Notes: generated from the sequence alone by a model not told the origin. 64,000 nucleotides of DNA from Virgibacillus ihumii (GCF_902726655.1 NZ_CACVAN010000001.1:1-64000); one strand, 5' to 3'. Positions 51,433 to 59,784 are shown, numbered from the stretch's first letter. Numbers and translations: made by a program.

Positions 51433-51939
51433 ATGCAGATTTGTCAAATCGCCGGGTATAAAAATTCCGGTAAAACCACATTGATGAACCAGTTGATTCA
51501 ATATTTTTCGGAAACTGGTGTCAGGGTGGGTTCGCTGAAGCATCATGGGCACGGTGGGGAACCCGATCTTGGAAAGCAGACTGACAGCAGGCAGCACCTT
51601 GACTCGGGTGCTGTCATTAGTGGTGTGCAGGGAGAAACGATATCGCAGTTCATGCTGCATCAGCAGTTGGACCTTGATGAACTGGTTCAACTATACAACA
51701 GCTTTCCAATTGATTTGCTGCTGATTGAAGGGTTCAAAAAATCGGCATATCCGAAAATTGTTCTTGTGCGAAACAGGGAGGATTTGGCGCTTATTAACGA
51801 GCTTCCTGACGTCCTTGCTGTCGGGAGCCGGAATGCTGCATTGCTGGAAGAACTGAATGTACCGGTGTTCAATTTGAACAGGATACCGGAAAATATACCC
51901 CGGCTGGCTGAGTATATAAGAGGGTGTTCGAATGAATGA
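51433..51939 (+). CDS. mobB: Molybdopterin-guanine dinucleotide biosynthesis adapter MobB
   Basis: The 168-residue GTP-binding protein begins MQICQIAGYKNSGKTTLMNQ with a Walker A loop. It also has SLKHHGHGGEPDLGKQTDS and DLLLIEGFKKSAYPKIVLVR. It assists MobA in the final nucleotide-attachment step of molybdenum cofactor synthesis. ATG 51433 follows AGAGGTATT; the longer frame from 51382 has no ribosome binding site. It overlaps moaE by eight bases. Confidence 0.9.
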   Translation: MQICQIAGYKNSGKTTLMNQLIQYFSETGVRVGSLKHHGHGGEPDLGKQTDSRQHLDSGAVISGVQGETISQFMLHQQLDLDELVQLYNSFPIDLLLIEGFKKSAYPKIVLVRNREDLALINELPDVLAVGSRNAALLEELNVPVFNLNRIPENIPRLAEYIRGCSNE

Positions 51940-52408
51940 AAAATATTGGATAACAGATAAACCGATTAACATCGATGATTGCATTGAAAAGGTCGTTCGC
52001 CCGGAAGCCGGTGCCGTAAACACGTTCATCGGCACAGTAAGGGAATTTACCGAGGGGAAACGAACATTGTATTTAGAATATCAGGCGTATGTTCCGATGG
52101 CGGAAAAAATGCTCCGGCAAATTGGGGAGGAAATCTGCGAGAAGTGGGGTCCCCAAGCTGATACGGCAATTGTTCACCGTATTGGGCATCTGGATATATC
52201 GGATGTGGCTGTGGTGATTGCTGTGTCCACACCACACCGCAATGATGCTTTCGAAGCAAGCCGTTATGCCATCGAACGTATTAAGGAAATTGTGCCGATT
52301 TGGAAAAAAGAGAATTGGGAAGACGGGACCAGATGGATAGGTGATCAAAAAGAAAATACGTCTTATCATGAGGGTATTCCGAACGAGGAGGAAATGCGCA
52401 ATGGTTGA
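51932..52408 (+). CDS. moaE: Molybdopterin synthase catalytic subunit MoaE
   Basis: The 158-residue protein shows the MoaE pattern: PEAGAVNTFIGTVREFTEGK, LEYQAYVPMAEKMLRQIGEE, IVHRIGHLDISDVAVVIAVS, and the active-site region VPIWKKENWEDGTRWI. It transfers sulfur from MoaD to precursor Z. Starts and stops overlap with both mobB and moaD, so this is one tightly coupled operon. Confidence 0.92.
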   Translation: MNEKYWITDKPINIDDCIEKVVRPEAGAVNTFIGTVREFTEGKRTLYLEYQAYVPMAEKMLRQIGEEICEKWGPQADTAIVHRIGHLDISDVAVVIAVSTPHRNDAFEASRYAIERIKEIVPIWKKENWEDGTRWIGDQKENTSYHEGIPNEEEMRNG

Positions 52409-52634
52409 TGTGTTATTTTTTGCAGAGCTTCAGGAAGCAGCAGGCAGTAACAAAGTAACAGTTGAAGCGGATGGGCTGACATTGATGGAACTGAAGAAAA
52501 ATCTGTTAAATACGTATGAGTTGAATGGTTTAGACAAGGCGATGATTGCGATTAATGAGGAATACGCACAGAATGATGCGGTATTGCGAACTGGTGATAC
52601 GGTGGCATTTATTCCGCCGGTAAGTGGTGGTTGA
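52401..52634 (+). CDS. moaD: Molybdopterin synthase sulfur carrier subunit MoaD
   Basis: The 77-residue ubiquitin-fold protein begins MVDVLFFAELQEAAGSNKVT and ends PPVSGG, the C-terminal Gly-Gly that is thiocarboxylated. ATG 52401 lies nine bases after GAGGAGG inside moaE. moaA, moaB, moaC, moeA and mobA are not in this window. Confidence 0.92.
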   Translation: MVDVLFFAELQEAAGSNKVTVEADGLTLMELKKNLLNTYELNGLDKAMIAINEEYAQNDAVLRTGDTVAFIPPVSGG

Positions 52635-52797
52635 TTTTTGTTGACAGGTTGTGATGGTGCTTGTGAGAAGGTGAAATGCCGATAAAACCCGTGATTTCGC
52701 CGATAGGGTGCTGTTTTTTGCCGATAGAATGAGTCAAGTCCTTATCTATGTGTAAAAGTCCAATACAAGTTTTCAACCTTATGATGGTATTTATGTG

Positions 52798-52839
52798 AAT
52801 TTGATGTGGTGGGAAGGGCCCTTCCCACCACATCAAATT
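52798..52839. repeat. Perfect 42-bp palindrome inside the IS
   Basis: Two 21-base arms meet at GGGCCC with no loop. It lies 20 bp beyond the transposase stop, where it could end transposase mRNA or block outside transcription into the element. Confidence 0.85.
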
Positions 52840-52859
52840 TTCGCGCGCTGGAATCCTCT

Positions 52860-54035
52860 TCAACTTTTGTTTCGAATAAACCTTTTTTTATTCTTTTGTT
52901 GCCCTTCATAATCCATTAGTACTGCGCCAATTAGACGGAAGGCGGATTGTGTATTCGGAAATATACGAATGACTCTTTCCCGCCTTCTAACTTCTTCATT
53001 TAGGCGTTCCAATGAATTCGTGCTGCGTATGAATGTATGATATTTCTCTTCTTCATTGAGATACTGAATGGCATCATCGAAGCCTTCTTCCAATGTCTTA
53101 AGTGCTTGATTTAGCTTTGGATCTTCTTCGTAACGCGTGACGAACTCCTCCTTGAAGTTTCTTGCGTCATCTGGTGTAACGGCTTTAAAAATCCGTTTTA
53201 ACCCCGTGATTACCTCTGACATACCCTTCTTTGGCAGTTGATCCACAATATTTCGTTTAAAATGAACGGTGCAGCGTTGCCATGAGGTTCCGAGGAATTC
53301 CTCCTGTATTGCTTTTTTGAGCCCTTTATGGGCATCTGAAATCATAAGTCTTGGTGAATGCAGCCCCCGGCCTTTCAGCTCTTTTAAAAAGCTTTTCCAA
53401 GCTTCGTAACTTTCGGTATGGTCAACCTTTAATCCGAGCACTTCCCGTTGGTTATCCTCGCTTATCGCTGTCGCAATGTAGACAGCTTTGGATACAACCT
53501 TACGATGCTCGCGAACTTTGATATACATGGCATCTACAAAAATGTACGGATAATAGGTGTTTGCCAAATTTCGATTCGCCCATTTATTGACGATAGGGTC
53601 TAGTTTCTCTGTAAGCGATGATACAAAGGACTTGGATACGCTCTCTCCACACAATTCTTCTACTACATTTCGAACCTTGCGTGTGGAGACCCCGTTCACC
53701 ACCATTTCAAGCAGGGCAAGAACGAAAGCCTGGTCACAGCGTTGATACTTTTCAAAAATACTTGGTGAAAACTCACCGCTGCGAGTCCGTGGAACCCGTA
53801 ACTTGATCTTTCCAATACTCATCAAATATTCTCTTTCATAATAGCCGTTTCGATAATCACGTGAACTACCAGTACGGGCGTATGGCGGAACGTCCAAAAA
53901 TTCATCCCGTTCCTTTTCCATATACTCATTCAGAATTAATACAGCTGTTGATTTATAGATAGCGTTCATATTGGAGTTCATAATCTCATCTTTTAACTTG
54001 TCCATGTTTAGGTTAAAATGTAGTTGGGTCATCAT
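52860..54035 (-). CDS. IS256-family (Mutator type) transposase
   Basis: The 391-residue DDE transposase has YIFVDAMYIKVREH (first Asp), RLMISDAHKGLKKAIQ (second Asp), the W-x2-C-x2-H segment SWQRCTVHFKRN, and TNSLERLNEEVRRRERVIRI with the Glu. It is complete and without frameshift. AAGGAGG lies five bases before the ATG at 54035; a second ATG at 54032 is equally possible. Confidence 0.93.
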   Translation of the reverse strand: MMTQLHFNLNMDKLKDEIMNSNMNAIYKSTAVLILNEYMEKERDEFLDVPPYARTGSSRDYRNGYYEREYLMSIGKIKLRVPRTRSGEFSPSIFEKYQRCDQAFVLALLEMVVNGVSTRKVRNVVEELCGESVSKSFVSSLTEKLDPIVNKWANRNLANTYYPYIFVDAMYIKVREHRKVVSKAVYIATAISEDNQREVLGLKVDHTESYEAWKSFLKELKGRGLHSPRLMISDAHKGLKKAIQEEFLGTSWQRCTVHFKRNIVDQLPKKGMSEVITGLKRIFKAVTPDDARNFKEEFVTRYEEDPKLNQALKTLEEGFDDAIQYLNEEEKYHTFIRSTNSLERLNEEVRRRERVIRIFPNTQSAFRLIGAVLMDYEGQQKNKKRFIRNKS

Positions 54036-54244
54036 TAATTCCTCCTTATGTTTTTGTGGTTGAAAACATTGTATCATAGGAATTAATATGGCCCTTTCTT
54101 ATTTCGCTTTTACACAATTATACGGACTTAACCATAGAATGCTCATTTCCACCGATAAGACAGCAATTTTTGCCGATTAATAAACATCGACTGGGTAAGC
54201 GGCCATGTCGATGTTTTTTATTTCAGTTATCCCATACCGAGCAT

Positions 54245-54346
54245 TTATTTTGCGTGGTCACTCATCTTCGCAGGAGTCCAGGCAGGCTCCCAGACAAGGT
54301 CAACATGAATGTTCTCGACACCTTCCACTTGGCTGATCCGCCGCAT
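54245..54346 (-). pseudogene. C-terminal remnant of a second DUF59 gene
   Basis: Thirty-three residues, MRRISQVEGVENIHVDLVWE then PAWTPAKMSDHAK, match the C-terminal part of DUF59/YitW-type proteins. The N-terminal two thirds, including the conserved cysteine region, are missing. Upstream sequence is replaced by the GTGGATA array. Confidence 0.6.
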
Positions 54347-54404
54347 AAGAGAAAGGGGTGGGGGAGAATTGGTATGCATGATTACCGGTCTTGCTTGAAA
54401 GCGG

Positions 54405-54525
54405 AATCGTGGATATTTTCTTTAAAACCGTGGATAAATGTTCCAAAATCGCGGATATATGCTCCGAAATCGTGGATATTGTCTTCAAAATCGTGGATAA
54501 ATGAGGTTTTAGGCCGTGGAAAACT
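54405..54525. repeat. 21-bp-period GTGGATA array
   Basis: GTGGATA (one copy GCGGATA) starts at 54409, 54430, 54451, 54472 and 54493, exactly 21 bp apart. A sixth partial copy lies at 54516. The spacer sequences are only loosely conserved (AAAATC before each). Confidence 0.88.
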
Positions 54526-54559
54526 TAAAAAAATCCCACCTCCCCAGGCAGGACTTAAT

Positions 54560-55255
54560 TCAATAAAATAATTCATCTTCCAGTGCTTCGGTATCTAAAA
54601 TATATGCGCCGGATTTATCGGTTGAGATAAGTTGCTGTCTTTTCAGCTGTGTCAGGGTACGGCTGACAGTTTCACGACTGGAGCCGATCATGTTGGCGAG
54701 CTCACGGTTTGTGAAATGGGTTTTAATTTTCATCAAATTATCATTCGTTTCCTTCCCGTAGTCCTTGGCAAGTCGCAGCAGGAGCATGATGATTTGTTCA
54801 TATGTGTTGTGGAGAATTTTTTCCTCCAGTCGGTTGTGGAGATCCATGATGATATCACCAAGAACGCGGAATAATTTTACACAGATTTCCGGATGGTTAA
54901 TCAGAAAGTTTTCGAATGCTTTTATCGGAATATAGATTAAGACAGCGTCCTCAATTACTTCTGCATGGGCAGGATAATCATCTTGTCTGAAGAAGCCCTG
55001 ATGGGGGAACATGTCGCCCGGCTGCAGGACATTTACAATTTGTTCTTTCCCGTGAAAATCAGTTTTATATATTTTGATTCGTCCCTGGTGGATGAAATAG
55101 ACGTTTGTCAATGGATCACCATGCATGAAAACATGGATGCCGTTTCGGTACATACGGTGTTTAGCCAAATCGACAATGGGTTCCATTTCATAATCGGTGA
55201 GGTCTTTGAACAATGGAACCTTCAGCAAAAGCTCCTTTATGGAATGTGTATTCAT
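54560..55255 (-). CDS. Crp/Fnr family transcriptional regulator
   Basis: The 231-residue product has an N-terminal cyclic-nucleotide-type beta roll (PLTNVYFIHQGRIKIYKTDF, VLQPGDMFPHQGFF), a long dimer helix and the C-terminal HTH NRELANMIGSSRETVSRTLT with the Fnr-type Glu and Arg contacts. The cysteine cluster of oxygen-sensing Fnr is absent; only one Cys is present. It faces a DUF2249 gene that has an Fnr-like site, so it probably controls anaerobic or nitrogen-oxide genes. Confidence 0.88.
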   Translation of the reverse strand: MNTHSIKELLLKVPLFKDLTDYEMEPIVDLAKHRMYRNGIHVFMHGDPLTNVYFIHQGRIKIYKTDFHGKEQIVNVLQPGDMFPHQGFFRQDDYPAHAEVIEDAVLIYIPIKAFENFLINHPEICVKLFRVLGDIIMDLHNRLEEKILHNTYEQIIMLLLRLAKDYGKETNDNLMKIKTHFTNRELANMIGSSRETVSRTLTQLKRQQLISTDKSGAYILDTEALEDELFY

Positions 55256-55364
55256 CGTAACGCCCCCTTACCTTATCATTCCACCCTTATTCTACCATGC
55301 CAGATACTTAGGTATAATCCGCAATTGTGAAAACTTTTTGAGTGTGACAAACATCATGCCCAGG

Positions 55365-55407
55365 TGTGTTTTTTCTCACATAAAGAAAAAGCAATAGATT
55401 ATATGAT
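55365..55407 (+). promoter_or_regulatory. Class II Fnr-type promoter of the DUF2249 gene
   Basis: TGTGTTTTTTCTCACA (55365-55380) matches TGTGA-N6-TCACA with one mismatch. TATGAT at 55402-55407 predicts a start near 55414, which puts the site centre at -41.5, the classic activating position. Confidence 0.65.
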
Positions 55408-55444
55408 AGGGGTGTCACAAAAATTGACCGAGGAGGAATGGGAA

Positions 55445-55684
55445 ATGAATGATACGCAGTTTGCGGCAAAAATACATGCACCAGATTATGATCCGAAGAA
55501 CCGGCACCCAAGAATATTTGAAACATTTGATGATTTGAAACCAGGTGAATTTATGGAGTTGTCGAATGATCATGATCCAAAACCGCTCCATTACCAATTA
55601 ATGAATGAGCGGAAAGATACCTTTACATGGAAATACCTGGAGAACGGACCGCAAATGTGGCGTGTCTCAATCGGAAAAAAATAG
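55445..55684 (+). CDS. DUF2249 domain protein
   Basis: The 79-residue protein has the DUF2249 core: NRHPRIFETFDDLKPGEFME, NDHDPKPLHYQL and a C-terminal WRVSIGKK. These small proteins occur with denitrification and anaerobic genes and probably bind a metal or redox cofactor. GAGGAGGAATGGGAA precedes ATG 55445. It faces the Crp/Fnr gene. Confidence 0.87.
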   Translation: MNDTQFAAKIHAPDYDPKNRHPRIFETFDDLKPGEFMELSNDHDPKPLHYQLMNERKDTFTWKYLENGPQMWRVSIGKK

Positions 55685-55685
55685 C

Positions 55686-55946
55686 GAAGGCATCCGCTAT
55701 GAATTGCCGATAAAAGCAGGCAATGATCGGGAAGAGTCGCTTGCGGTCATTTATCGGGAATCGGAAGTGTTTCAGAATTTGCGCAACCCTGACAAATATA
55801 AGGGGAAATGCGGTGTTTGTGAATTCCGATTTGTGTGCGGCGGTTCCAGGTCAAGAGCGTACAATGTCACCGGTGACTATATGGAAAGCGAACCATATTG
55901 TGTGTACATTCTAAGGGCAATGCGTGGCAATCGGAAAACCAGCTGA
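55686..55946 (+). pseudogene. C-terminal remnant of a radical SAM/SPASM protein
   Basis: The frame reads ELPIKAGNDREESLAVIYRE, then KCGVCEFRFVCGGSRSRAYN and GDYMESEPYCVYI, the SPASM-type cysteine region of a TIGR04053-like radical SAM protein. The N-terminal radical SAM domain with its CxxxCxxC motif is missing, and the fragment begins two bases after the DUF2249 stop. A deletion seems to have fused the two. These families are common neighbours. Confidence 0.65.
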
Positions 55947-55973
55947 CTTCTTGAAAAACTTCCAGCAGTGGGA

Positions 55974-56258
55974 TTACTCGGAGTTTTTCTGTTGTGATTT
56001 TTTTACCCGTGAAAAATGAATTGCATGGATGATTTTGATGACTGGTCTTGCTAATAGCTGCGCACTGCCGATAATAAATAGGATGACTCCGGCTGTTTTC
56101 AAAGGTTCAAATAGGAAAAAGGCACTGCCGATTAAAAATTCCAGTCCTAACGTAAGATCATTGATCAGTGCGATGTAGCGGTATTTCTTGCTGAACGACA
56201 GCTCAAATGTTCCAACGTGAATATCCAGAAATTGTTGTTCGTCTTCAATAAAACGCAT
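55974..56258 (-). CDS. YrhK domain membrane protein
   Basis: The 94-residue protein has two helices (NDLTLGLEFLIGSAFFLF and AGVILFIIGSAQLLARPVIK) and the YrhK-type soluble start. The function is unknown. Its ribosome binding site GGAGGGAG is the right arm of a 15-bp hairpin that ends just before ATG 56258, so readthrough transcripts from uppP would hide it. Confidence 0.75.
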   Translation of the reverse strand: MRFIEDEQQFLDIHVGTFELSFSKKYRYIALINDLTLGLEFLIGSAFFLFEPLKTAGVILFIIGSAQLLARPVIKIIHAIHFSRVKKSQQKNSE

Positions 56259-56259
56259 A

Positions 56260-56299
56260 AATCTCCCTCCACAATCACGTACCCTTGTGGAGGGAGATT
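56260..56299 (-). promoter_or_regulatory. Hairpin sequestering the yrhK ribosome binding site
   Basis: On the minus strand, AATCTCCCTCCACAA, a 10-nt loop, then its exact complement (15 bp), which contains the Shine-Dalgarno sequence. ATG follows after one base. There is no long T run, so it may be an RBS-blocking hairpin as well as, or instead of, a terminator of uppP. Confidence 0.7.
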
Positions 56300-56308
56300 A
56301 AAACGACA

Positions 56309-57130
56309 CTATAGGAACAGGATGACCAGAATTCCAACTATGAAACAGTAAAATGTGAAGTATTTCAGATTACCGCGCTTCATAATGTTTATGAACCAGC
56401 GCAGCGAGTAATAGGTCGCTATGATTGACGCTGCAAAGGCCAGGATGTATGGGATGGCGAGTATGTCAATATTGTCATCACCAAAAATATCGCCGAAGGA
56501 AAGAATACCAATGCCAAGGCTGATCGGAATGTACAGCATGAATGAAAAACGCAATGCTGTTTCGATTTTCATACCCAAAAGCATTCCGGCAACGATCGTC
56601 GCACCGGAGCGGCTAATGCCGGGGATCAGGGCGACTGACTGGGCCAGTCCTACTATGACAGCATCCTTGAATGAAATTTGACTGTCACTTTTCCAGCCCC
56701 GCAAATTGCGGATAACCCACAGCGCAACCCCTGTAACAAGTAGAGTGATACCAACAACTGCAACGGTGCTCAGTTCGCTCTGAATATAATCTTCAAGCAG
56801 CAGTCCCAAAATACCGGTCGGAATGGTGGCAATGATGAGGCTGAGGATGAATTGAAAATCCCCTTCAGCATCAGTGTCCTTCGTTGTCAGATAACGGATT
56901 CCGTTTTGGATAAGACGCAGAATATCTTTTCGATAAATCACAAGAACTGCTATTAGTGAACCGAAATTAACCAGAATTTCAAATGACAGTCCTTCAGCTT
57001 CAATTCCAAATAGTTCCCGTAAAATAATCAGATGTCCGCTTGATGAAATCGGAATCGGTTCGGTAAAGCCTTGTACAAGACCTAAGAATAAATATTTAAT
57101 AAGCAGCCAGATTTCTGTTATTGTATCCAT
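56309..57130 (-). CDS. uppP: Undecaprenyl-diphosphate phosphatase UppP (BacA)
   Basis: The 273-residue, seven- to eight-helix enzyme has the BacA motifs [20 protein letters not shown] near residues 18-37 (Glu and Ser-rich catalytic motif) and [19 protein letters not shown] near residues 160-180 (Arg-containing). It dephosphorylates undecaprenyl pyrophosphate for cell-wall recycling and gives bacitracin tolerance. AGGGGGAAAT precedes ATG 57130; the longer frame to 57172 was rejected. Confidence 0.92.
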   Translation of the reverse strand: MDTITEIWLLIKYLFLGLVQGFTEPIPISSSGHLIILRELFGIEAEGLSFEILVNFGSLIAVLVIYRKDILRLIQNGIRYLTTKDTDAEGDFQFILSLIIATIPTGILGLLLEDYIQSELSTVAVVGITLLVTGVALWVIRNLRGWKSDSQISFKDAVIVGLAQSVALIPGISRSGATIVAGMLLGMKIETALRFSFMLYIPISLGIGILSFGDIFGDDNIDILAIPYILAFAASIIATYYSLRWFINIMKRGNLKYFTFYCFIVGILVILFL

Positions 57131-57224
57131 TTTATTTCCCCCTGGTATATGTATTTTCACCCCCCGGGACAAATCACCAACCGATAGGCCAATGAATAGT
57201 CTGATTGGTGAGGAGGTTGAAAAT

Positions 57225-57542
57225 ATGAATCATCATTATCAACATATATACGATTCGTGTAAGGACCATATGCATTCCTACGTACTAGCTGAATTGAACG
57301 ATGGATCACAATTCGACGGAATCATTACAGGTCTGGATAATGAGTATGTTTATTTTGCAGTACCGCTTGAGCAGGATAATGGTATGCCGCGCGAATATCA
57401 TGACCGCCAGTTCGGATGGGGCGGAGGATATAATTATCCCGGTTTTTACGGGTATGGCGGCTATCACCGCCCGCGCAGGTTTCGACGTCTTATTTTGCCG
57501 TTAGCCGCTCTGACAGCACTTAGTGTTTTACCGTGGTACTGA
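57225..57542 (+). CDS. Hypothetical protein with glycine/tyrosine-rich tail, 105 aa
   Basis: The N-terminal half is Sm-like ([20 protein letters not shown], then [10 protein letters not shown]). It is followed by a Gly/Tyr-rich stretch ([18 protein letters not shown]), an Arg patch and a short hydrophobic end. A spore- or surface-related role would fit the composition, but this is a guess. AGGAGG precedes ATG 57225. Confidence 0.7.
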   Translation: MNHHYQHIYDSCKDHMHSYVLAELNDGSQFDGIITGLDNEYVYFAVPLEQDNGMPREYHDRQFGWGGGYNYPGFYGYGGYHRPRRFRRLILPLAALTALSVLPWY

Positions 57543-57624
57543 ATTTTAACTAGTGACTTGTTGTCACCAGGTTGTTTGATGTCAACCATCACTTATGCTG
57601 GTGTTTTCTTGCTGTCAATGCAAA

Positions 57625-57660
57625 AACCCTTGCCGTTCATAACCTTAAAGGCAAGGGTTC
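57625..57660 (-). terminator. Hairpin, probable terminator of yjzD
   Basis: AACCCTTGCC (57625-57634) pairs with GGCAAGGGTT (57650-57659). The T run is on the minus-strand side. The rest of 57543-57818 holds no gene. Confidence 0.65.
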
Positions 57661-57818
57661 ATTGCAGCAATTAATGTAATTTATTCCCCGTTAATCGGCA
57701 ATAGGCCATTATTTCAAAAGTTGCGGATGAAATAAGCCACGTGAGGCAACTGTCGAATAAATGTCCGAATCGTTTAATTAACTATCGGCGGGAAACCGTT
57801 ACTGATTGGAGTTTTACT

Positions 57819-58001
57819 TTATTGTTCACGTTCACTTTGTTTCAAAACACCTTCACCAAGGAAGAAGACCCCAATTGACAAAATAATTGCCATAGCAATT
57901 GTGCTTGTCAGGTCGAATGAAGTGCCGCCCATGCTGGTTAATACATAGGATATGACACAGCTGATAAAAAATGCCCAAATCAATGGCATGATAAATCGCA
58001 T
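57819..58001 (-). CDS. yjzD: YjzD-like small membrane protein (DUF2929)
   Basis: The 60-residue protein has two helices (MRFIMPLIWAFFISCVISYV and IAMAIILSIGVFFLG). Length, layout and its place next to yjaV and med match YjzD. The function is unknown. GAGGTG lies before ATG 58001; the longer frame lacks a ribosome binding site. Unlike in B. subtilis, it is on the strand opposite to med. Confidence 0.75.
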   Translation of the reverse strand: MRFIMPLIWAFFISCVISYVLTSMGGTSFDLTSTIAMAIILSIGVFFLGEGVLKQSEREQ

Positions 58002-58122
58002 TACTAACACCTCGTTTTCATATACTTTCCTCATATAGTTTATCAAATTGAGTCCGAAAATAAAAGATTTTCTTTTTGCAACTGAAGGAACTGTGAACAT
58101 TATTTGACAAGGGGGAACCGGA

Positions 58123-58692
58123 ATGTTTTTAGTGGAAAACTGTTTTTACTGGATTGGGTTTCATATTGTCGAGTATCTGCTTGATCAAGGGTACACCGTC
58201 ACTGGAAATGACGAAATTGATACAGATGGAAAAGAGCATTTATCCATGTTTATTGGCCGTAATGAAAACTTTACACACATGAAGCAGCGATTGAATGAAT
58301 CTGCCTATGATATACGTCTTACTCCCCATGAAACGGCATTAACCCTTCATAAAGACAGTGCGTCAACGATATACTTGCCGCTTCTGTTCGGGGAATGGAT
58401 GCCAATGAATCAGGACGGTATGTATTACCGAGGTGATTTTATTGCGTTTGATTCGGATGAGTTTGTTGAGAAAGCAGTTTATATTGGAGATTTTTTAAAA
58501 ATCATCGATCAGTGTATTGCTGCATCCAATCTACCTTCTGCTGTCAATGTGAAAAAAAAGGGGGAAGATATAAATGCTGAAATAAAACTTGAAAACTCCG
58601 TCTTTATCCGAAACAATAGACCTATTAACGACCGTATAAAAACAGTGAAAAATCACTACAAAAAATTCAGTAAATTGTACGAATCTAAATAA
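58123..58692 (+). CDS. YjaV-like hypothetical protein
   Basis: The 189-residue product starts with a Rossmann-like unit (GFHIVEYLLDQGYTVTGND) but lacks a full GxxGxxG loop. The rest has no known motif. Its position just before med matches YjaV of B. subtilis, which suggests orthology. AAGGGGGAA precedes ATG 58123. Confidence 0.65.
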   Translation: MFLVENCFYWIGFHIVEYLLDQGYTVTGNDEIDTDGKEHLSMFIGRNENFTHMKQRLNESAYDIRLTPHETALTLHKDSASTIYLPLLFGEWMPMNQDGMYYRGDFIAFDSDEFVEKAVYIGDFLKIIDQCIAASNLPSAVNVKKKGEDINAEIKLENSVFIRNNRPINDRIKTVKNHYKKFSKLYESK

Positions 58693-58764
58693 AATGTATG
58701 ATAAACTTATTTACAAATCAGCAGTTTTATAAGGAAGTATTACATTTGGATAGGAGTGCGGAGT

Positions 58765-59721
58765 TTGAAGAAGTTTTCCATCGTGTTACTGGCTATTTTG
58801 GGTATTTCCCTCTTACTATACGGTTGTACAGGCTATGATGATAACCTGCAAAAAGTGGGCATGCTGGTCGAGCATTCAGTCCACGATAATGCATGGTCAA
58901 AGGAAGGGTATCAAGGGCTTCGGACAATCAACGAGGAATTGGATACGGAAGTCTATTATAAGGAAGGTATTCAGACAAAACAGGAAGTGATCGAAGCCGT
59001 AGAGGAATTTGCCAATAACGGGGTTAATCTTGTCTTTGGACACAGTAATACGTATGGAAAATACTTTGTGGAAATTGCTCCATCTTATCCGGAAATGCAC
59101 TTTGTGTATTTTAATGGCGGTGAATTTGGTGAGGATGTGACATCACTCAATTTCAATTCGCATGCGATGGGTTTTTTTGCGGGGATGGTTGCCGGGAAAA
59201 TGACTGATACGGATGAGGTTGCCGTTATCGGGGCATTTGAATGGCAACCGGAAATTGAAGGATTTTACGAAGGGGTGAAATATCAAAACCCCACTGCTAA
59301 CGTACATATCAGGTATGTGAACAGTTGGAATGATACAAAGAAGGCAATGCGGCTTTACGAGCAGATGCGCGATGAAAATGCGGATGTTTTTTACCCGACC
59401 GGTGATTTATACAGTGCGCAAGTTTTAAAGGAAGTAAGCGAAGACGGGTTGTATGGAATCGGATATGTGACGGACCAGTCATCCATCGATGAAGAGCAAG
59501 TGTTGACGAGTACTGTTCAGCACGTTTCGGATTTGTATGTTCGAATTACAGAAAAATTTAACGAAAGCAAACTCCGCGGTGGTGTTCTGACATTTGATTT
59601 TCAGGACGGGGTAATCTCCATGGGTGAATTCAGTCCGGATATACCGGAAGATTTCCAGGAAAAAATGAACGGAGCAATTGAATCTTACGAGGAGACAGAC
59701 TTGCTGCCCAACGAGCAGTGA
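58765..59721 (+). CDS. med: Med-like BMP-family lipoprotein, competence regulator
   Basis: The 318-residue product has a lipoprotein-type N-terminus with Cys (LYGCTGYDD) and a basic membrane protein (purine-binding) fold: QKVGMLVEHSVHDNAWSKEG, GVNLVFGHSNTYGKYF and MGFFAGMVAGKMTD. In B. subtilis, Med raises comK expression. TTG 58765 has AGGAG eight bases upstream; GTG 58756 overlaps it. comZ, normally next, is absent. Confidence 0.85.
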   Translation: MKKFSIVLLAILGISLLLYGCTGYDDNLQKVGMLVEHSVHDNAWSKEGYQGLRTINEELDTEVYYKEGIQTKQEVIEAVEEFANNGVNLVFGHSNTYGKYFVEIAPSYPEMHFVYFNGGEFGEDVTSLNFNSHAMGFFAGMVAGKMTDTDEVAVIGAFEWQPEIEGFYEGVKYQNPTANVHIRYVNSWNDTKKAMRLYEQMRDENADVFYPTGDLYSAQVLKEVSEDGLYGIGYVTDQSSIDEEQVLTSTVQHVSDLYVRITEKFNESKLRGGVLTFDFQDGVISMGEFSPDIPEDFQEKMNGAIESYEETDLLPNEQ

Positions 59722-59739
59722 GGAATCCGGTGTATGTAC

Positions 59740-59784
59740 TTGCAGTGTGTGTGATTATGCATTATTATTAGTACCAAGTCATAA
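59740..59784 (+). promoter_or_regulatory. fabH promoter with FapR operator
   Basis: TTGCAG (59740-59745), 17 bp, TATTAT (59763-59768). TTAGTACCAAGTCATAA (59768-59784) resembles the FapR operator and covers the start point. Malonyl-CoA would relieve repression. Confidence 0.75.

Larger units (their letters stand above)
52732..54133 (-). mobile_element. IS256-family insertion sequence, 1402 bp
   Basis: The terminal inverted repeats match at 21 of 27 positions: AGTCAAGTCC...TGTGTAAAAG at the left (52732-52758) and GGTTAAGTCC...TGTGTAAAAG inverted at the right. ATAGAATG is duplicated at 52724-52731 and 54134-54141, an 8-bp target site duplication. One intact transposase gene is inside. It looks recent and possibly active. 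Confidence 0.93.
52679..54180. repeat. 21-bp-period CCGATA array interrupted by the IS element
   Basis: CCGATA starts at 52679, 52700 and 52721, and after the IS at 54152, with CCGAT at 54173. Removing the IS plus one 8-bp duplication (1410 bp) places them at 52679, 52700, 52721, 52742 and 52763, exactly 21 bp apart. The array lies downstream of moaD. Confidence 0.85.

Noticed and set aside
54405..54525. 21-bp arrays as CRISPR
   Set aside because: The conserved part is only 7-9 bp, the period is 21 bp, and no cas genes are present.
57128..57172. Longer N-terminus of UppP
   Set aside because: The extension has no ribosome binding site, whereas ATG 57130 has AGGGGGAAAT directly before it and begins at the family start.
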